DNA from: Diphasiastrum complanatum
Lineage: Eukaryota; Streptophyta; Lycopodiopsida; Lycopodiales; Lycopodiaceae
Direction: 5' to 3'
DNA length: 64,000 nt
Assembly: GCA_029204225.1 (NCBI GenBank)
Contig: CM055109.1
Span: 41,460,544 to 41,524,543 of the forward strand
Positions 1-11,221 of this stretch are shown in pieces. The position numbers were made by a program, and so were the translations under genes. Under the pieces are notes generated by a model. The model was not told the origin of the DNA, did no database searches, and saw nothing but the letters and a program-made list of their open reading frames with translations. Numbering within the stretch: position 1 is the first letter of the stretch; every line of letters starts with the position of its first letter.

Positions 1-850
1 GGATCAACCTTTACAACCTGCTCTCTATTCTCAAAGGTGAGTTTTCTCGTTCCCCAGTTGTGTACTATTGCGCAGTCCTCAACCATGGTCTTCCTAGTAA
101 AACACGATATGCAGTTGGAGATTCAGGTATATCCATGACTACAAAAGTAATCACAAACTGCATGCCTACTATTTTTACAAGGATATCGGCAACCACATTC
201 TTTGGTTTTACACAGGATTGATGCGCTAGCTTGATGGTGAATCGTGCTGGATTCAACCCTTGTAGACTCCACTTTTCATACAAAGTAGTGGAGATCAAAT
301 TGACTCCTGATCTTCCATCTACTACTGCTACCTCGTCCTTGTATCTCTTGTCTTTGATTGGCAGGGTGATGTTGTGTTCCTCACTTTCCCACATTGCCCC
401 GATGTGGAGGATGTTACTTGTTTCTTTATAGCTCGTACAATATATGGACTCAAGCGCTATTGGCTCTTCGTCCATTTTGGCTCATTCAGCCAAAAGGCTT
501 TTAGCTTGTGGCACAATCCACAGTAATTCCCCGAAAGGTAAACTAACACGGCTTGCCAATAAGATTGTGAGCCTTTCAATGTGCGGTTCCTCGGGCTCCA
601 CCATGTGAAAAGGTGGTTCATGATGATGCAACTGATCATTCTGATCAGTGCGCAATGGTGAGCCCGTTTGCGGTTCTTGTTCACCGTCAACTGGAGGTTC
701 CATAGGATTGTCCCTTTCTTGCTCTTTTTCCTCCGCTTATGCTCTCTGTACCCAGTGTCATATTTTCTGGTACTGTCTTCTTTCTTCCCTGACATTTGGC
801 ACTGAAGTTGAGGGTTGGTCATCAATGACCGATGGTCCTGGTAAGGGAGC
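1..850 (-). pseudogene. Ty3/gypsy aspartic protease and gag-protease spacer, fragment
   Basis: Read on the minus strand, 475 down to 65 encodes a retropepsin-like segment. DGRSGVNLIS sits where an active-site DGGSGVNVIS-type motif is expected, and VLLGRPWLRTAQ is the typical C-terminal strand. The Gly-to-Arg change next to the catalytic Asp suggests an inactive enzyme. Upstream (about 850-480), a proline- and acid-rich low-complexity stretch looks like the spacer between gag and protease, with several stops. The reading runs to the left window edge, so more of the element may lie outside. No gag, reverse transcriptase or LTR is attached here. A related protease fragment occurs at about 55475-55800. 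Family assignment rests on the motif pair only. Confidence 0.7.
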
Positions 851-1074
851 CACTTCCTGTCGCAGAAGGCCAGAACGTTTTGTGTTTATCTTCTCCTTGT
901 CTTTTCGCAAACAATTTTCTTTTTTTTGAGTTTTCTTTCTTTGGAATTTTCTTTTCGTGCGGAAGCCCTTATAGGATCCCAGACACTCGACTACGAATCC
1001 AGGACATATTTTATTCTAGCAATCAAGACACACATCACAAGACAAAGAGATACACGAAAATAGAGTGACTATAT

Positions 1075-1641
1075 TGTTAGTTTGGTTTTGGAGCGAGCTC
1101 GCTCGTTGGTGGATTGACACTCTGCTCTTACGCCGTGTTCTGCTCGTTGATAGACTTTCATTCACAGCTATGGTGTCTTTACTTTTTTTCTGTCTCTTAC
1201 GGATCTTTGTATTCACATATCTATTGTTATGATCCAAAGAGGATCGTTTATACCTCCACTATGTGGAGTTTACAAGATAGCTAAACGTCGAATCACATGA
1301 CTAGTTAATGCTAATCAACTAGTTAGTTAGTCTCCATCGTTGCTACTTGTTTCAGCTAGGCGTGAAGCCCGTTGAGCTGCCAACTGACAGCGTGAAAGAT
1401 TTTTTTTCATTTGATTCGTAATCTCCCGTTTGCTTTCGTTCTTTTCGTTTCTTTTCGTAGTTTTTGTTTGGCGTCCCTTTTTTGGTTTGTAATCCTGGAG
1501 GTGTGTTTTCAATTTGCGAATGATTCGCGAATCGTTCGTGCTTCGAGTCAAAGACATGTTGACTGTCGTGAATCGTTCTTGTTTGACCTTCGTGTCTTGC
1601 TTGTGCTTCGACAAAGTTGCAGGAGTTCACCATTTCTGACA
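1075..1641 (-). repeat. 3' LTR of copia element A
   Basis: In minus-strand sense the repeat starts TGTCAGAAATGG at 1641, directly after a polypurine tract (AAGAGGGAG, plus-strand 1642-1650), and probably ends ...AACTAACA at 1075. A TATA-like GGTATAAACG lies at about 1240-1250. The U3 half is rich in TTCG/TTTCG-type pentamers. The left boundary is inferred from the TG...CA rule; the right boundary from the polypurine tract. The matching 5' LTR is missing because the element is truncated at 3531. Confidence 0.6.
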
Positions 1642-3531
1642 CTCCCTCTTGAACCTTGCAGCTTTGTTCGTTCAATCCAATTGTCTCTCTTTGCTTGGTA
1701 AAGAGTGGCTTGTCAAGCGGTTTCATGAGGAGATCTGCAATCATACTTTCTGATTTTATGAACTGGAGCTCTCCTTTCGAGATCAAATCTCGAATGTGAT
1801 AGTACTTCAAAGGAATGTGCTTCATTTTTGAATGGAAGACAGGATCATGGGACAGATAGATGGCACTATGGGAGTCCATCATCATCGTGCTTGGCCCTTC
1901 TTGTGGTATCTCGATTGTCTCCAACATCATTTGTAGCCACACTATCTCATTCGCCACTTTTGAGGCTGCGACATACTCAGCCTCGCAAGAGGATTGAGCT
2001 ACCAGGGTTTGTTTTTTGCATATCCAGCTGATTGCAGCTCCGCACGCTATTGTATATTCTCTAGTAATGGACTTGTTGTCATCTGTGCAGCTTGCCCAGC
2101 TCGCATCACTATAGTGATGCAGCTCGAATCCTTTCTCTTCGTTTCTAGCTCTGTAGGTTAATCCAACATTCTGGGTACCCTTCAGATATTGTAGGATTCG
2201 TTTGGCCATTTTTCAATGTGCTAGACAAGGATTGGAACAAAATTGGCTCAATGCGTAAACAGAGAAGGCCAGATTGGGTCTGGTACAAATTGTTAAGTAC
2301 ATCCGACGACCGATTAAGTTCTGGTAGGGTATACCTGCCATCTTTTGTTCTTCCTCTTCTGTTTTTGGGCAATCTTGTTTCGTGAGCTTGGCTCCATCTA
2401 TCATTGGTGTGGCTTTCTTTTCACAGTCCATCATGTGGTACTGCTTCAGCACTTTTCTAGCGTATTTTGACTGACTCAAGTGCATTTCACCATTTGTTCA
2501 ATCTCTTCTGATCTCCAGTCCTAGGCATTTTGTTGCATCTCCAAGATCTGTGATTTCGTAGTTTTCATAAATCTGACTCTTCGTGTCTTTGATCAACATT
2601 AAAGAATTTCCTATCATCAACAAATCATTCACAAAAATGGTCAATATCACAAAATTCTTTTCTACTCTTTTGATATAGACATTATAGTCTAGTTGAGTAG
2701 GATTGAAGTCTAGAGACTTCACAAGACCATCAAGCTTTTTTACCAGGCTCGTGATGCCTGTTTTAGACCGTAGATGCATCTCTACAATCGACAGACATAT
2801 TGACTGTTGTCGGGGTCTTCATAGCCTTCAGGTTGCTTCATGAAAATTTTCTCCTCTAGATCTCCATGGAGAAAGGCTGTTTTCACGTCAATTTGGTGAA
2901 TTTCCAGATTTTACTGTGTGGCGTATGCAAGGAGTAGCCTTATGCTTGTCATCTTGACCATGGGCGAATATGTGTCGAAATAGTCGACACCATATCTCTG
3001 CGTGTAGCCCTTCGCGACAAGCCTTGCTTTGTAGCGGCCAATGGTGCCATCTGATTTCAGCTTTTTCTTGTACACCCACTTGCAGTCGACTAATTTTTTG
3101 TTTTCTGGCAGTGGCTCTAATGTCCATGCCTCGTTTCGCCTCATCGACTCGATCTCTTCTTACATTGCCTGTTTTCATAATTCTCCCTCTGGACTCTGGA
3201 TAGCTTCTTTGTATGTTGCTCGCTCTTCTGTGGAGCTGCAGTACTCAAACTGCGTGTCTTCGCTCCATTGAAGATCGTCAGAATAGCGGTCTGGAGGTCT
3301 TCTTTGTCTTGTTGATCTTCGAGGTTCGTTTCATCGCTGCTCGAACATTTCTTGTTCGTGGGGTCAATCCTCTCTTTCCTACTGCTCTAGAGTCTAGGGA
3401 CCTGCATTCTGATTTGATGTTTGTCCTCGATCTCCCTCTTGAATAGGTAGCAGTGTGAAGATCTCATGGCCTCTTTCATCTTTCAGTCCAAGGAATGTGG
3501 ACTCGTCAAACTTCACATCTCTGCTCGAAAC
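1642..3531 (-). pseudogene. Ty1/copia pol remnant A (integrase tail, RT, RNase H)
   Basis: In minus-strand order: an end-of-integrase motif RDVKFDES near 3520, an RT start ([22 protein letters not shown]) at 3144-2911, RT palm remains at 2779-2498 where the YVDD box reads FVNDLL, the RT tail (TRPNLAFSVYALSQF) at 2485-2213, and RNase H (YSDASWAS, SSCEAEYVAA) from 2209 to about 1650. The pieces lie in different frames with stops between them and the polymerase Asp pair is altered, so it cannot make an active enzyme. Gag, protease and most of integrase are missing. The 5' side was cut off where another LTR inserted at 3532. Confidence 0.85.
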
Positions 3532-4361
3532 TGTGAAAAATGCAAAAATAAGCTTGGTAGAGGCCAAAAATATTGTATATAGATAAACACACATGTGTGG
3601 AGCCTGTTCCCACATGTGAAAATAGTGTACTTGTCATGTACCACAATCATATAGGTTGTACATATGATTTAATTCAAGTTCTAGTGGCTAAAAATGCCAA
3701 AAACTAGTTTCTAGATATATGACACATGGCATCAATCTATTGATTGCATGAGCCAAATATTTTGGTTAGGTGTCATATCCCATGTGTAGAGGACAGATCA
3801 CACGTGTGGAATAAGCTGAAGTAGGCAAATTTTGAATTCTAGAAGATTTCCAAGTAGATCTCCATATAGAAGGAAAATGGACCAAAAGTGCTCAAAATAG
3901 AAGGTTATGTCCAAGTGTCAGTTTTGCATGATGAATCATCATATGACAAAGCACCTTCACACATGTGGGATCAGAGGGATGATCAGTACCACGTGCTCCC
4001 ACTTATTGTATATATAGAGCCACATTTGGCCATAATCATTGTGAGACACCAATCTTGGTTTTGGAAGCAATTTTGAGTGATTCTCTCCATTTGTCTACAT
4101 TTGTTTTGATTGTTTTGAGGTTCTATCAATGTGTACTTGATTTTCAGGTTGGAGTCCGTACTCAGACAGTGTTTCACATGTGTGAAACCATAAAGTACAT
4201 TACCTTCAATTAATGATTGTTCTTGTTAGGATTTTGTGTCTAGAATTGATCTAGATTGATCTTAATCTAAAGTAGATTGATAGATCAAGTAATATGACAA
4301 CCAATCCCTCTTGAGGATCAGATTAGGATCCACTCTTGGTCCTTTTTGTACTTTTTGCACA
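3532..4361 (+). repeat. 5' LTR of copia element B
   Basis: Starts TGTGAAAAATGC inside the integrase-tail region of copia A and ends TTTTTGCACA, immediately followed by an initiator-Met tRNA primer site, which fixes both the right edge and the plus orientation. A TATA-like TATATATAG is at about 4010-4018. CACATGTG/CACACGTGTG-type palindromes occur near 3591, 3606, 3799 and 3960 (U3) and at about 4170-4184 (downstream of the TATA box). The last ~290 bp resemble the LTR fragment at 35717-36041. No 3' LTR partner was found. Confidence 0.75.
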
Positions 4362-4373
4362 TGGTATCAGAGC
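4362..4373 (+). other. Primer-binding site (initiator-Met tRNA type)
   Basis: TGGTATCAGAGC abuts the LTR end. This is the usual plant copia primer site, complementary to the 3' end of initiator methionine tRNA. It starts minus-strand DNA synthesis in the retrotransposon cycle. Confidence 0.85.
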
Positions 4374-5350
4374 CAAGTACAAGAGTTTTTGTTGAAATTG
4401 ATAGGTTTAATCCAAATCAAAGCCAAAATTAGCAGTTTTTGGAAACTAGTCAAATTTTGTGTAGCGAGTTGGATTTGATAGCTATCCTCAAAATTTTTGG
4501 TCAAAATCTTGTTGTGGGCTGTAGGAACCCTTTTCACACGTGTGAGGCCGTACAGCTCCGGTTTTGGCTGAGAAAATTCAAAAATTTGTACAATTTGACT
4601 CACACACCCAATTTGAGAGATTTTTGGTGGAAAATCAAGCATTTTCTATAGAGAATCTAATCCCTTGATTAGTTCTTGGATTAGATCAGCCAAGAAATTA
4701 AATTTGAATCTTGAAATAGGTGCATTAATTGATCATCTCTTATTTTTTGAGTGCATGTTGAAGTTGATAGAGATTTTGCTAAAAATCATAGATTAAGGAG
4801 TGATATGCAAGGTGAGAGATTGTAATCCATTGTACCATCACTCTAGATTTGTTCAAGAGTGATAGGGTCAAGTTTAGAAGCATCAATTTGCTAGAAAACA
4901 TCCTTGGATCTGTCCTCCAAGTGAAACCTTTATTAGTTTCTAGTGCATATAGAGCATCTATTCAAATCTTTTGTAGAATTTGACATAGATTGGCTTAAAT
5001 TGAGAGTTCTAGAAAAGAGATTGAGATCCAAGTCACATTGTTATATCCTACTCAATTTGTTTGAGTGATTGTAAGGTTTGAAAAGAGTCATTAAGGTGTC
5101 TATGGCAAATGTGTAGAGAGAGATCCAATTTTCTAGGAGTTCCTTCCTTTGTAGAGGGCAAGATCTAGAAGCTCACTATGTGTTGTTATTGGTGGAGAGT
5201 TTGTCTCTTCCTAGGTGATCAAATCTTTCTAAGTGGCATTACCTCTTTGAAGCACAATATCTAGTTAGTTCCCTACTTTTTATGTAACTCTACCTCCACT
5301 AACACTACTCACACGAACTCTAATTTCCTAAACTAACTTCATCATGATTG
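4374..5350 (+). other. Non-coding leader/interior of copia element B
   Basis: AT-rich sequence after the primer site with no reading frame resembling gag or pol. Another TTTTCACACGTGTGAGG palindrome-like site lies at about 4534-4550. It is interpreted as untranslated leader and decayed interior; where the element stops is not visible. Confidence 0.4.
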
Positions 5351-7475
5351 TTGGTGAAAGGGAAGGGTAGAATAGAAGAGAAAGATGGAAAAGAGAGAAA
5401 GAGAGAGGTAGAGCTGAGGGGTTAGCTCAAAAGCTCAAGATGCATGCTAATGGAGAAACCATAACTATTAAGACAAGAACATAGAAATGGAAACAGCTAG
5501 AAACACACAACAAAAATCATTAGCATGAGTGCTTCACAGCCTGCATGCTCGAGTGCTTTCCTAGTGTGTCTTTTTCTTTTATCACTTGTATCTGTCATTG
5601 ATGGTTTCATCTTTATATATACATCTGGGAGGTCTGTATCCTCCATTTGCTTCTGGGTGTTTCCGTGGTTCTTCTCTCAGTTGAAGTTCTGGTCTCAAGA
5701 AAAACCTTCATCTTGCAGGTTGCACAAACTTCGAATTTCAGTCTCAAGAAAATGGGCTCATCATAAAAAAATTGGTGGTAGGAACATATTTGGGTGGACG
5801 GTTTGGTAATGGTAAGGAAACATGATGAAGGCTTGGTGGAAGGGTGAAAGAACTGATAGTTCTACAGTTGCAGCCTTGGACCCTTGCAATGTCAAGCTTT
5901 GACCACCACTTGCTGGGTGAGGAGGTTGTCTTCATCTTTCTTTTTCTGTAGCTCTTTCTTTTGATCCATTCCTTTTGGATCTCTTTGGGCTTCATAAGAG
6001 GGGATTCAAATATCTTTTCTCTAGAGAGTTTCTTTTGATCAAGATCGATCTGACTCAACTATTGCTTAAGATTTGCCCTTTCCTCCTTAGCTTCTTTGCT
6101 TAATTTATTATGTCTTCTAGCTGCTTCATCTGCTTCTTAGATCTTCATTTGGCTGATTAACCATTATAGGTGGTAGTTAGTCTCCGCAAGACACTTGCAA
6201 TAATCTTTTAGCTGCTTCGATAAGACTATAAAAAACTAGAGATTTCTCAGAAGAACAGTGAACTGATGATAAACAAACAGATGGAAGGTAGGGTGGAGGT
6301 GGTGACATCAATAGATGGTGTGGACGATAGGCATGAGAATGGGCGCAGAAGTATGGCAAGAGGCCGGTTGAAGAAGGAGACTGATTTTCCAATGCTTGTG
6401 TTTCTCTTTCTGAAGGATCTTTGTCGTGACTAGGGTACTTCTTCAGGTTGAGTCTCTTTGGATTGCCCATCTGTCTTCTTTAGCCTTGTCATTTTCATAT
6501 TTGACTTGTGACCTTGGTTGTCGATCTTGTTGATGTTGTTGTCGGTGGTGTAACTGCTTCAGTGGATCCAAGCAGATCCACTCTCTCTCCCCCCCAAAAT
6601 TTGTTGGTGGGGATGTGTTGTTGGTAGCTGTTCATGCTCAAGATTGGATTGGCGTGTGGAACACGTAGTTGAAAACACGTTGAACATGTGATTGGACTAA
6701 AGATTGAACAAATTTTAACTAAATTTGTTTCGATCTTGCTGTAGTTGATTCGAATATTAATATGGCAATGAGATGCAAGAATCAACTCTGACGTGATCTG
6801 TACTTCGCAGATTTGGAATATGCTCAAAAATCCGAAACTCTGAATAAGGTAATTTCAAGATTGATAGAGGAATGACAAGTTATTCTTGAGATACGCCACA
6901 TGATGTCTCATGTTCAATGGCTATCCTTGAGGAACTAAAAACAAATCTAGAAAAAGAGATGCAATTAGAAGAAATTACCAAAACAAAAAGTGACAAAAAA
7001 TAAACAAGGAAGATACCAATGTTATAGAGAGTGAAAGTTGTAGAGCACTTGCCAAACAAAAAGTCATTCATCAACATGTATAATTCACCTGGACAATTTC
7101 ATGTTTCTATTGATCTTGTAGAGTAATGAAAGAACTCTCATAAGCTCTTGTCAAAAACAAGGCAGGAATAGTGACACTGAATCTACCATCGTTGATAGTA
7201 GATGTTGTAAGATATAGCTTGAGATGCAATTATGGTTGAGGTACTATGTCCCGAGGACCTCTCTAAGCAAGAGATTCAAAACCGAATTTCTATCTGGAAT
7301 ATCGGTTTCAGTTTCCTCATACAAGGACTCATTTCATATTAGTGTCTTTTTGCATTATGGAGTTGGTGAATTGCATGGTAATGTAGAAGTTTGCAAGAAA
7401 CGCCTCGAGTGAGCAACAGATAGAGCGGTTGGGTGCTATGGTGCTCGTGTGGTGTTCTCGTGAGGATCCTATTGT
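5351..7475. other. Unassigned repeat-like region
   Basis: Only short open frames, none with recognisable domains. A minus-strand stretch at about 6058-5744 is rich in Lys, Glu and Arg and could be a decayed coiled-coil part of a retroelement ORF. A C7 run lies at about 6591. No LTR pair, tRNA or host exon was recognised. Confidence 0.3.
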
Positions 7476-7479
7476 GATT

Positions 7480-8335
7480 CATAACTGACGTGTTAGGAGA
7501 TAGGATCTTGTTGGGTTGTTTTGGGTAGTCTTTGAAACTGTGTTTTTTGACACAGTCAGGACACTCGGCGTGATACTTGGTCTTGACTGCCAATCAACCA
7601 TGAAATGGCCGGTTTCACCACAGATGAAACATCTGTTGTTCAGTGGCCCTTGTATAACGACATAGCCATCTTTTATGGCTAATGGTTCCGGACTTTCAGG
7701 TGGATATTCATGATAAGTCAAGGAATGTCAAGATTGTGACGGGTGTTCTTCATATTGTTGGACTGTATGTGCTTGGATAGGCTGATATGAAGGACAAAGC
7801 ATCAACAGGGTGCGTAGCCCGGCATTGTGGGCACCATATTGGTTTTCGTCTATAAGGTACCTGTGCAGGGTTTGGCTAACCATACATACTGCTTTGGATA
7901 GACTTCAGGGTAGTTTTCAACTCATTGGTGAATTTCTCCATTTGTAGCTGATGTTGCTTGTTAAGCAACTCCAACTGGAATCTCCAAAGCTGATCTTGGT
8001 GTCCTCAATCGGCTTCGACTGATGGACAGGAGCACGTGGTGCTCTTCTTTCCCTGGATTCGTCAACATCTGATCCTTCATCTTCCTCCTTGATGGCATCA
8101 GACATAACTAACTTTAGGCTCGTATATTCATCATTGGATTTAAGCTTGCTTCTGATCCATCTTGGAAGGCCGACTAAAGACCAGATGATGAGCATCTATT
8201 CGGAGGGCTGTTCTTGTACTTGAATTTTTAAGCATTTGAATTGCTCGATATAGTCTCGTACACGTTCATCTTTTACCATCTTGATGTTACTCAATTTGAC
8301 AAAAGGACTCTCTATCAAACGAAAGGGTTTAAAAC
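7480..8335 (-). pseudogene. Ty3/gypsy gag fragment with CCHC knuckle
   Basis: Minus-strand translation gives a gag capsid signature near 8330-8190 (VRDYIEQFKCLK, then LIIWSLVGLPRWI after a stop), an acidic/basic spacer, and a zinc knuckle CFICGETGHFMVDW near 7650-7600. The last Cys of the CCHC box is replaced by Trp. Frame changes and stops show it is dead. It could be the gag of the element whose protease is at 1-850, since both are on the minus strand, but the intervening copia insertions prevent proof. Confidence 0.7.
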
Positions 8336-8461
8336 GCTTGATAAAGGACACAATACCGTAAGCTTAGAGAGAAATTTTTACGAAGACAAAGTGAGAATAC
8401 TAGTCGAAGAAATCTAGACGAAATCACTGTCCAGTTACTTGAACTCCTAATTAGCTTCGGT

Positions 8462-10568
8462 ATGGAGGGTCCTGCTGCACATTTCACTTCTATCTCCAAA
8501 ATTAAATACGATTATTTTAAAGAGACTTCTTTCGATGATGCAGATAACTATGTCTCACAATTCAAGTCAATCGCTAATGTGAATATCGAGGGAACTAACG
8601 TAGACAAACTACAAATTTTCCCTGGTCTTCTAAGAAAGCAAGCACGCATATGGTACAGTCAAGTTGAACCAGGCCGTGTAGGAACCTAGTATTTGCTGAA
8701 AGATGTGTTTCTGAACCAGTTCAGAGAGATTGGTTACAAATCTAGAATTCTTGGATGTCTGAACAATGTTCAAAAGAAGAGTAAAGAATCCCTTCGCAAA
8801 TATACACGTAAGGTTAAAAATCTCATAGGAAACTAACCGGTGTATATTTCATAGATATGCAGATTGAATGGTTTTTGGTTGGTTTACCACCGAAGATTGA
8901 TCAGTATTGCAGACAAGGGGACATGACCTCCTTAGCAGCAGTAATAGCTAGTGCCAAAAATTTTGAGACCTCGAAACTAGCACAAAAGCGACGATCGACA
9001 AAGAAATCTTGAAAGTCGAAGACTGATTCTAGTGACAACGATGAAGATTCTGATTCTGATTCAAGTACCAGTTCTTCAAGCTCATAAACTGAAAGCAGTG
9101 AATCATCAGAATCAGAAGCTGACAAAGGAGAGAGAAAGAATAAATGACGAATTAAACAAAAGGACGACACGAAAGTTGTCGAGGATAAGTCGTCAACTTC
9201 TAAAGCTGAAAAGCTTTGGAAGAGTAATATGGCTGACCTTAATAAAAAGATTAATGACTTGAAAGTGCAGATCTCTGAAGTTGCAGATAAAAGACCAAAA
9301 GCTTCTTCTTCCAACTCAAGAATGTGGTGTATGAAATGTGGAACTTCTGGACACACTAAGGAAGACTGCACTACTGTGAATGTCAAATACATTGAAGATC
9401 CTGCCCAGGAGGTACTTTTTATTTTTCAAAATGATGCGACTACTAACTATGTACAGGGTACTGCAGCATCAACCCAGCAGGACAAACCCAAGTTCGCACC
9501 AAGAAGGCATAATCCTCCTGAATTTGTTGGACCAGCGAAGTCTCAAACTGCGACTAAACCAGTTTTGGACAACTGCTACAACTGTGGAGAGCCGGGACAT
9601 TTTTCTCCTGACTGTCCTCAACCGCGAAAGCCGATTGGTTATGTACCATTATGTTTGAATTGCAGAGAGTCTGGCCACAAGTATCCTGATTGCCCTCAGC
9701 CGCAAAAGCCGCAACCCAAATATCAGTATGTAGCAACACCAGCTGCTGCAGACACAAAAGTGAAAGCTGCGACTAACGCTGTTGTGCAGAAAATTGATGT
9801 TATTGAAGGAAAATTGGCAAAGACAGAAGATCAGTCCTGGCCAAGTGACACGGAGAAATTATTCAAAGTCACAACGAGAAGCAAAAGCTCCTTGAAACCT
9901 TATCAGAAATCTTTGACAAAGCACAGAAAATCCTCAAAGAATAAATCCTCTAGCAAAACAACGAACAAATCTACGACTTAGGAAGATCTCAAAGATGACC
10001 CTGACTATGACCGCAATGTTGCGAAGTTATTTGCAAAAGATATCTCCGCAGAAACAAAAGAAATCATCAACGTTAAACTTCAGACAGCTGCTGCAAAAAA
10101 GGTGGTCACTTTCGAGGAAGAGGATGAAGAAATCGCTAAGACGAAATTGTCTAGTGTTGTTGTCGATAAACCAACCTCGAAATCGAAGACGAAAGAATAT
10201 GACATCGTGATTGATATTGGATCCCTTCGTCCAAACATTACTTTTGAACAGTTGTTGGTAGATAACACTTATTACAAAAAGCAACTGAAAGGCCTTTCTA
10301 TGCCCAAAAAGAAGAAAAAAGTTTCTCTGCCAGATGCTGGTGTTTTGTCTATCGATTTAGGTGATCTCGGTGCACCTGAGATTGATATTACCATTGCAGG
10401 ATGCTTGATAAAAAAGTGCCAATTGACTCTGGTTCCAGTGTTAATATTATAACAAAAGACATAGCTCATGCTCTGGGGCTGACTGACATTCAACCGACAC
10501 AATGAAACATCAAGTTAGTTGATTCGACACTATGAAAACCTGTTGGAAAACTGAAGGATGTCACTGTC
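8462..10568 (+). pseudogene. Ty3/gypsy gag and protease (first part of the interrupted gypsy element)
   Basis: A gag start at 8462 (MEGPAAHF...) leads into capsid-like sequence with in-frame stops, a Ser/Asp-rich linker (about 9010-9130), then the longest clean stretch 9229-9981 with three zinc knuckles (CMKCGTSGHTKEDC, CYNCGEPGHFSPDC, CLNCRESGHKYPDC). Further on, DSGSSVNIIT near 10425-10455 is an aspartic-protease active site reached after a frame change. The reading is cut at 10568 by the young copia insertion and resumes at 16435. No 5' LTR or primer site was found upstream of 8462, so the 5' end is lost. Frameshifts and stops are scattered throughout. Confidence 0.85.
10564..10568. repeat. 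Target-site duplication, left copy
   Basis: CTGTC directly before the copia LTR; the same five bases follow the other LTR at 16430-16434. A 5-bp duplication is typical of Ty1/copia integration. Confidence 0.95.
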
Positions 10569-11221
10569 TGTGAAAAACTCAGATCCAAAAGATGCTAAAG
10601 TTTCATAAAGATCTTGGCCATGGAAGTTATGCACATCTAGATTGAAAAAATGATAGAAATTGTGATGTTAAGCATACTAAACATCAACTAAACATCAAGA
10701 TCTGATCATAAGCTTCCACAAACAGAAACTTGCTGTCCCTGTCCGTACTTCAGAGCCTACAACCTGCATTTCACACGTGTGAAGCCATAGCAACAAAGAA
10801 ATCACAATTCTAGTGGCTAGAATGCAAGATATGAACAAAAAAGTGAGAGAGAAGAAGATGGATCTTCAAAGAGCATAACATTCATTCAATAGAATGAAAA
10901 TGAGATGTGTACATACTCGTGGAGATGGCTATTTATAGCAGCCATAGTGCCTCTTGGCCACTTGTCTTATGATAGGCTAAAATTGGGGTCCAATAGGATT
11001 CACCCATCTACCTAGAAATTTGGTCAAATAGGAATGCACCAAATTATGAGCCAATAGAAGAGCTCCACACTCGACCTCCTCTAATTAATGTGACCTCAAA
11101 AGTAGTGTACACATACTTTGGGCCTCTACATACATGTATGAACCTATCTCTAACTTTTATTTGGCCATAGGCCTACAAAATCTCAAGTTAGGAAAATACT
11201 ACTAGTTGACAATTTTTCACA
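10569..11221 (-). repeat. 3' LTR of the intact copia element
   Basis: 653 bp. In element sense it begins TGTGAAAAATTG and ends GAGTTTTTCACA, so the ends are near-perfect inverted repeats. It contains a TATAAATAG box (plus-strand 10930-10938) and the palindrome TTCACACGTGTGAA at 10770-10783. The stop codon of gag-pol lies inside its first bases. Confidence 0.97.

Noticed and set aside
5525-5809. 94-residue plus-strand frame with a hydrophobic start resembling a signal peptide
   Set aside because: Phe/Ser-rich composition in AT-rich DNA, with no homology recognised and no supporting context.
8901-9392. 163-residue minus-strand frame rich in Ser and Leu
   Set aside because: Lies opposite the gypsy gag linker and knuckles; mirror of the Ser/Asp-rich gag sequence.
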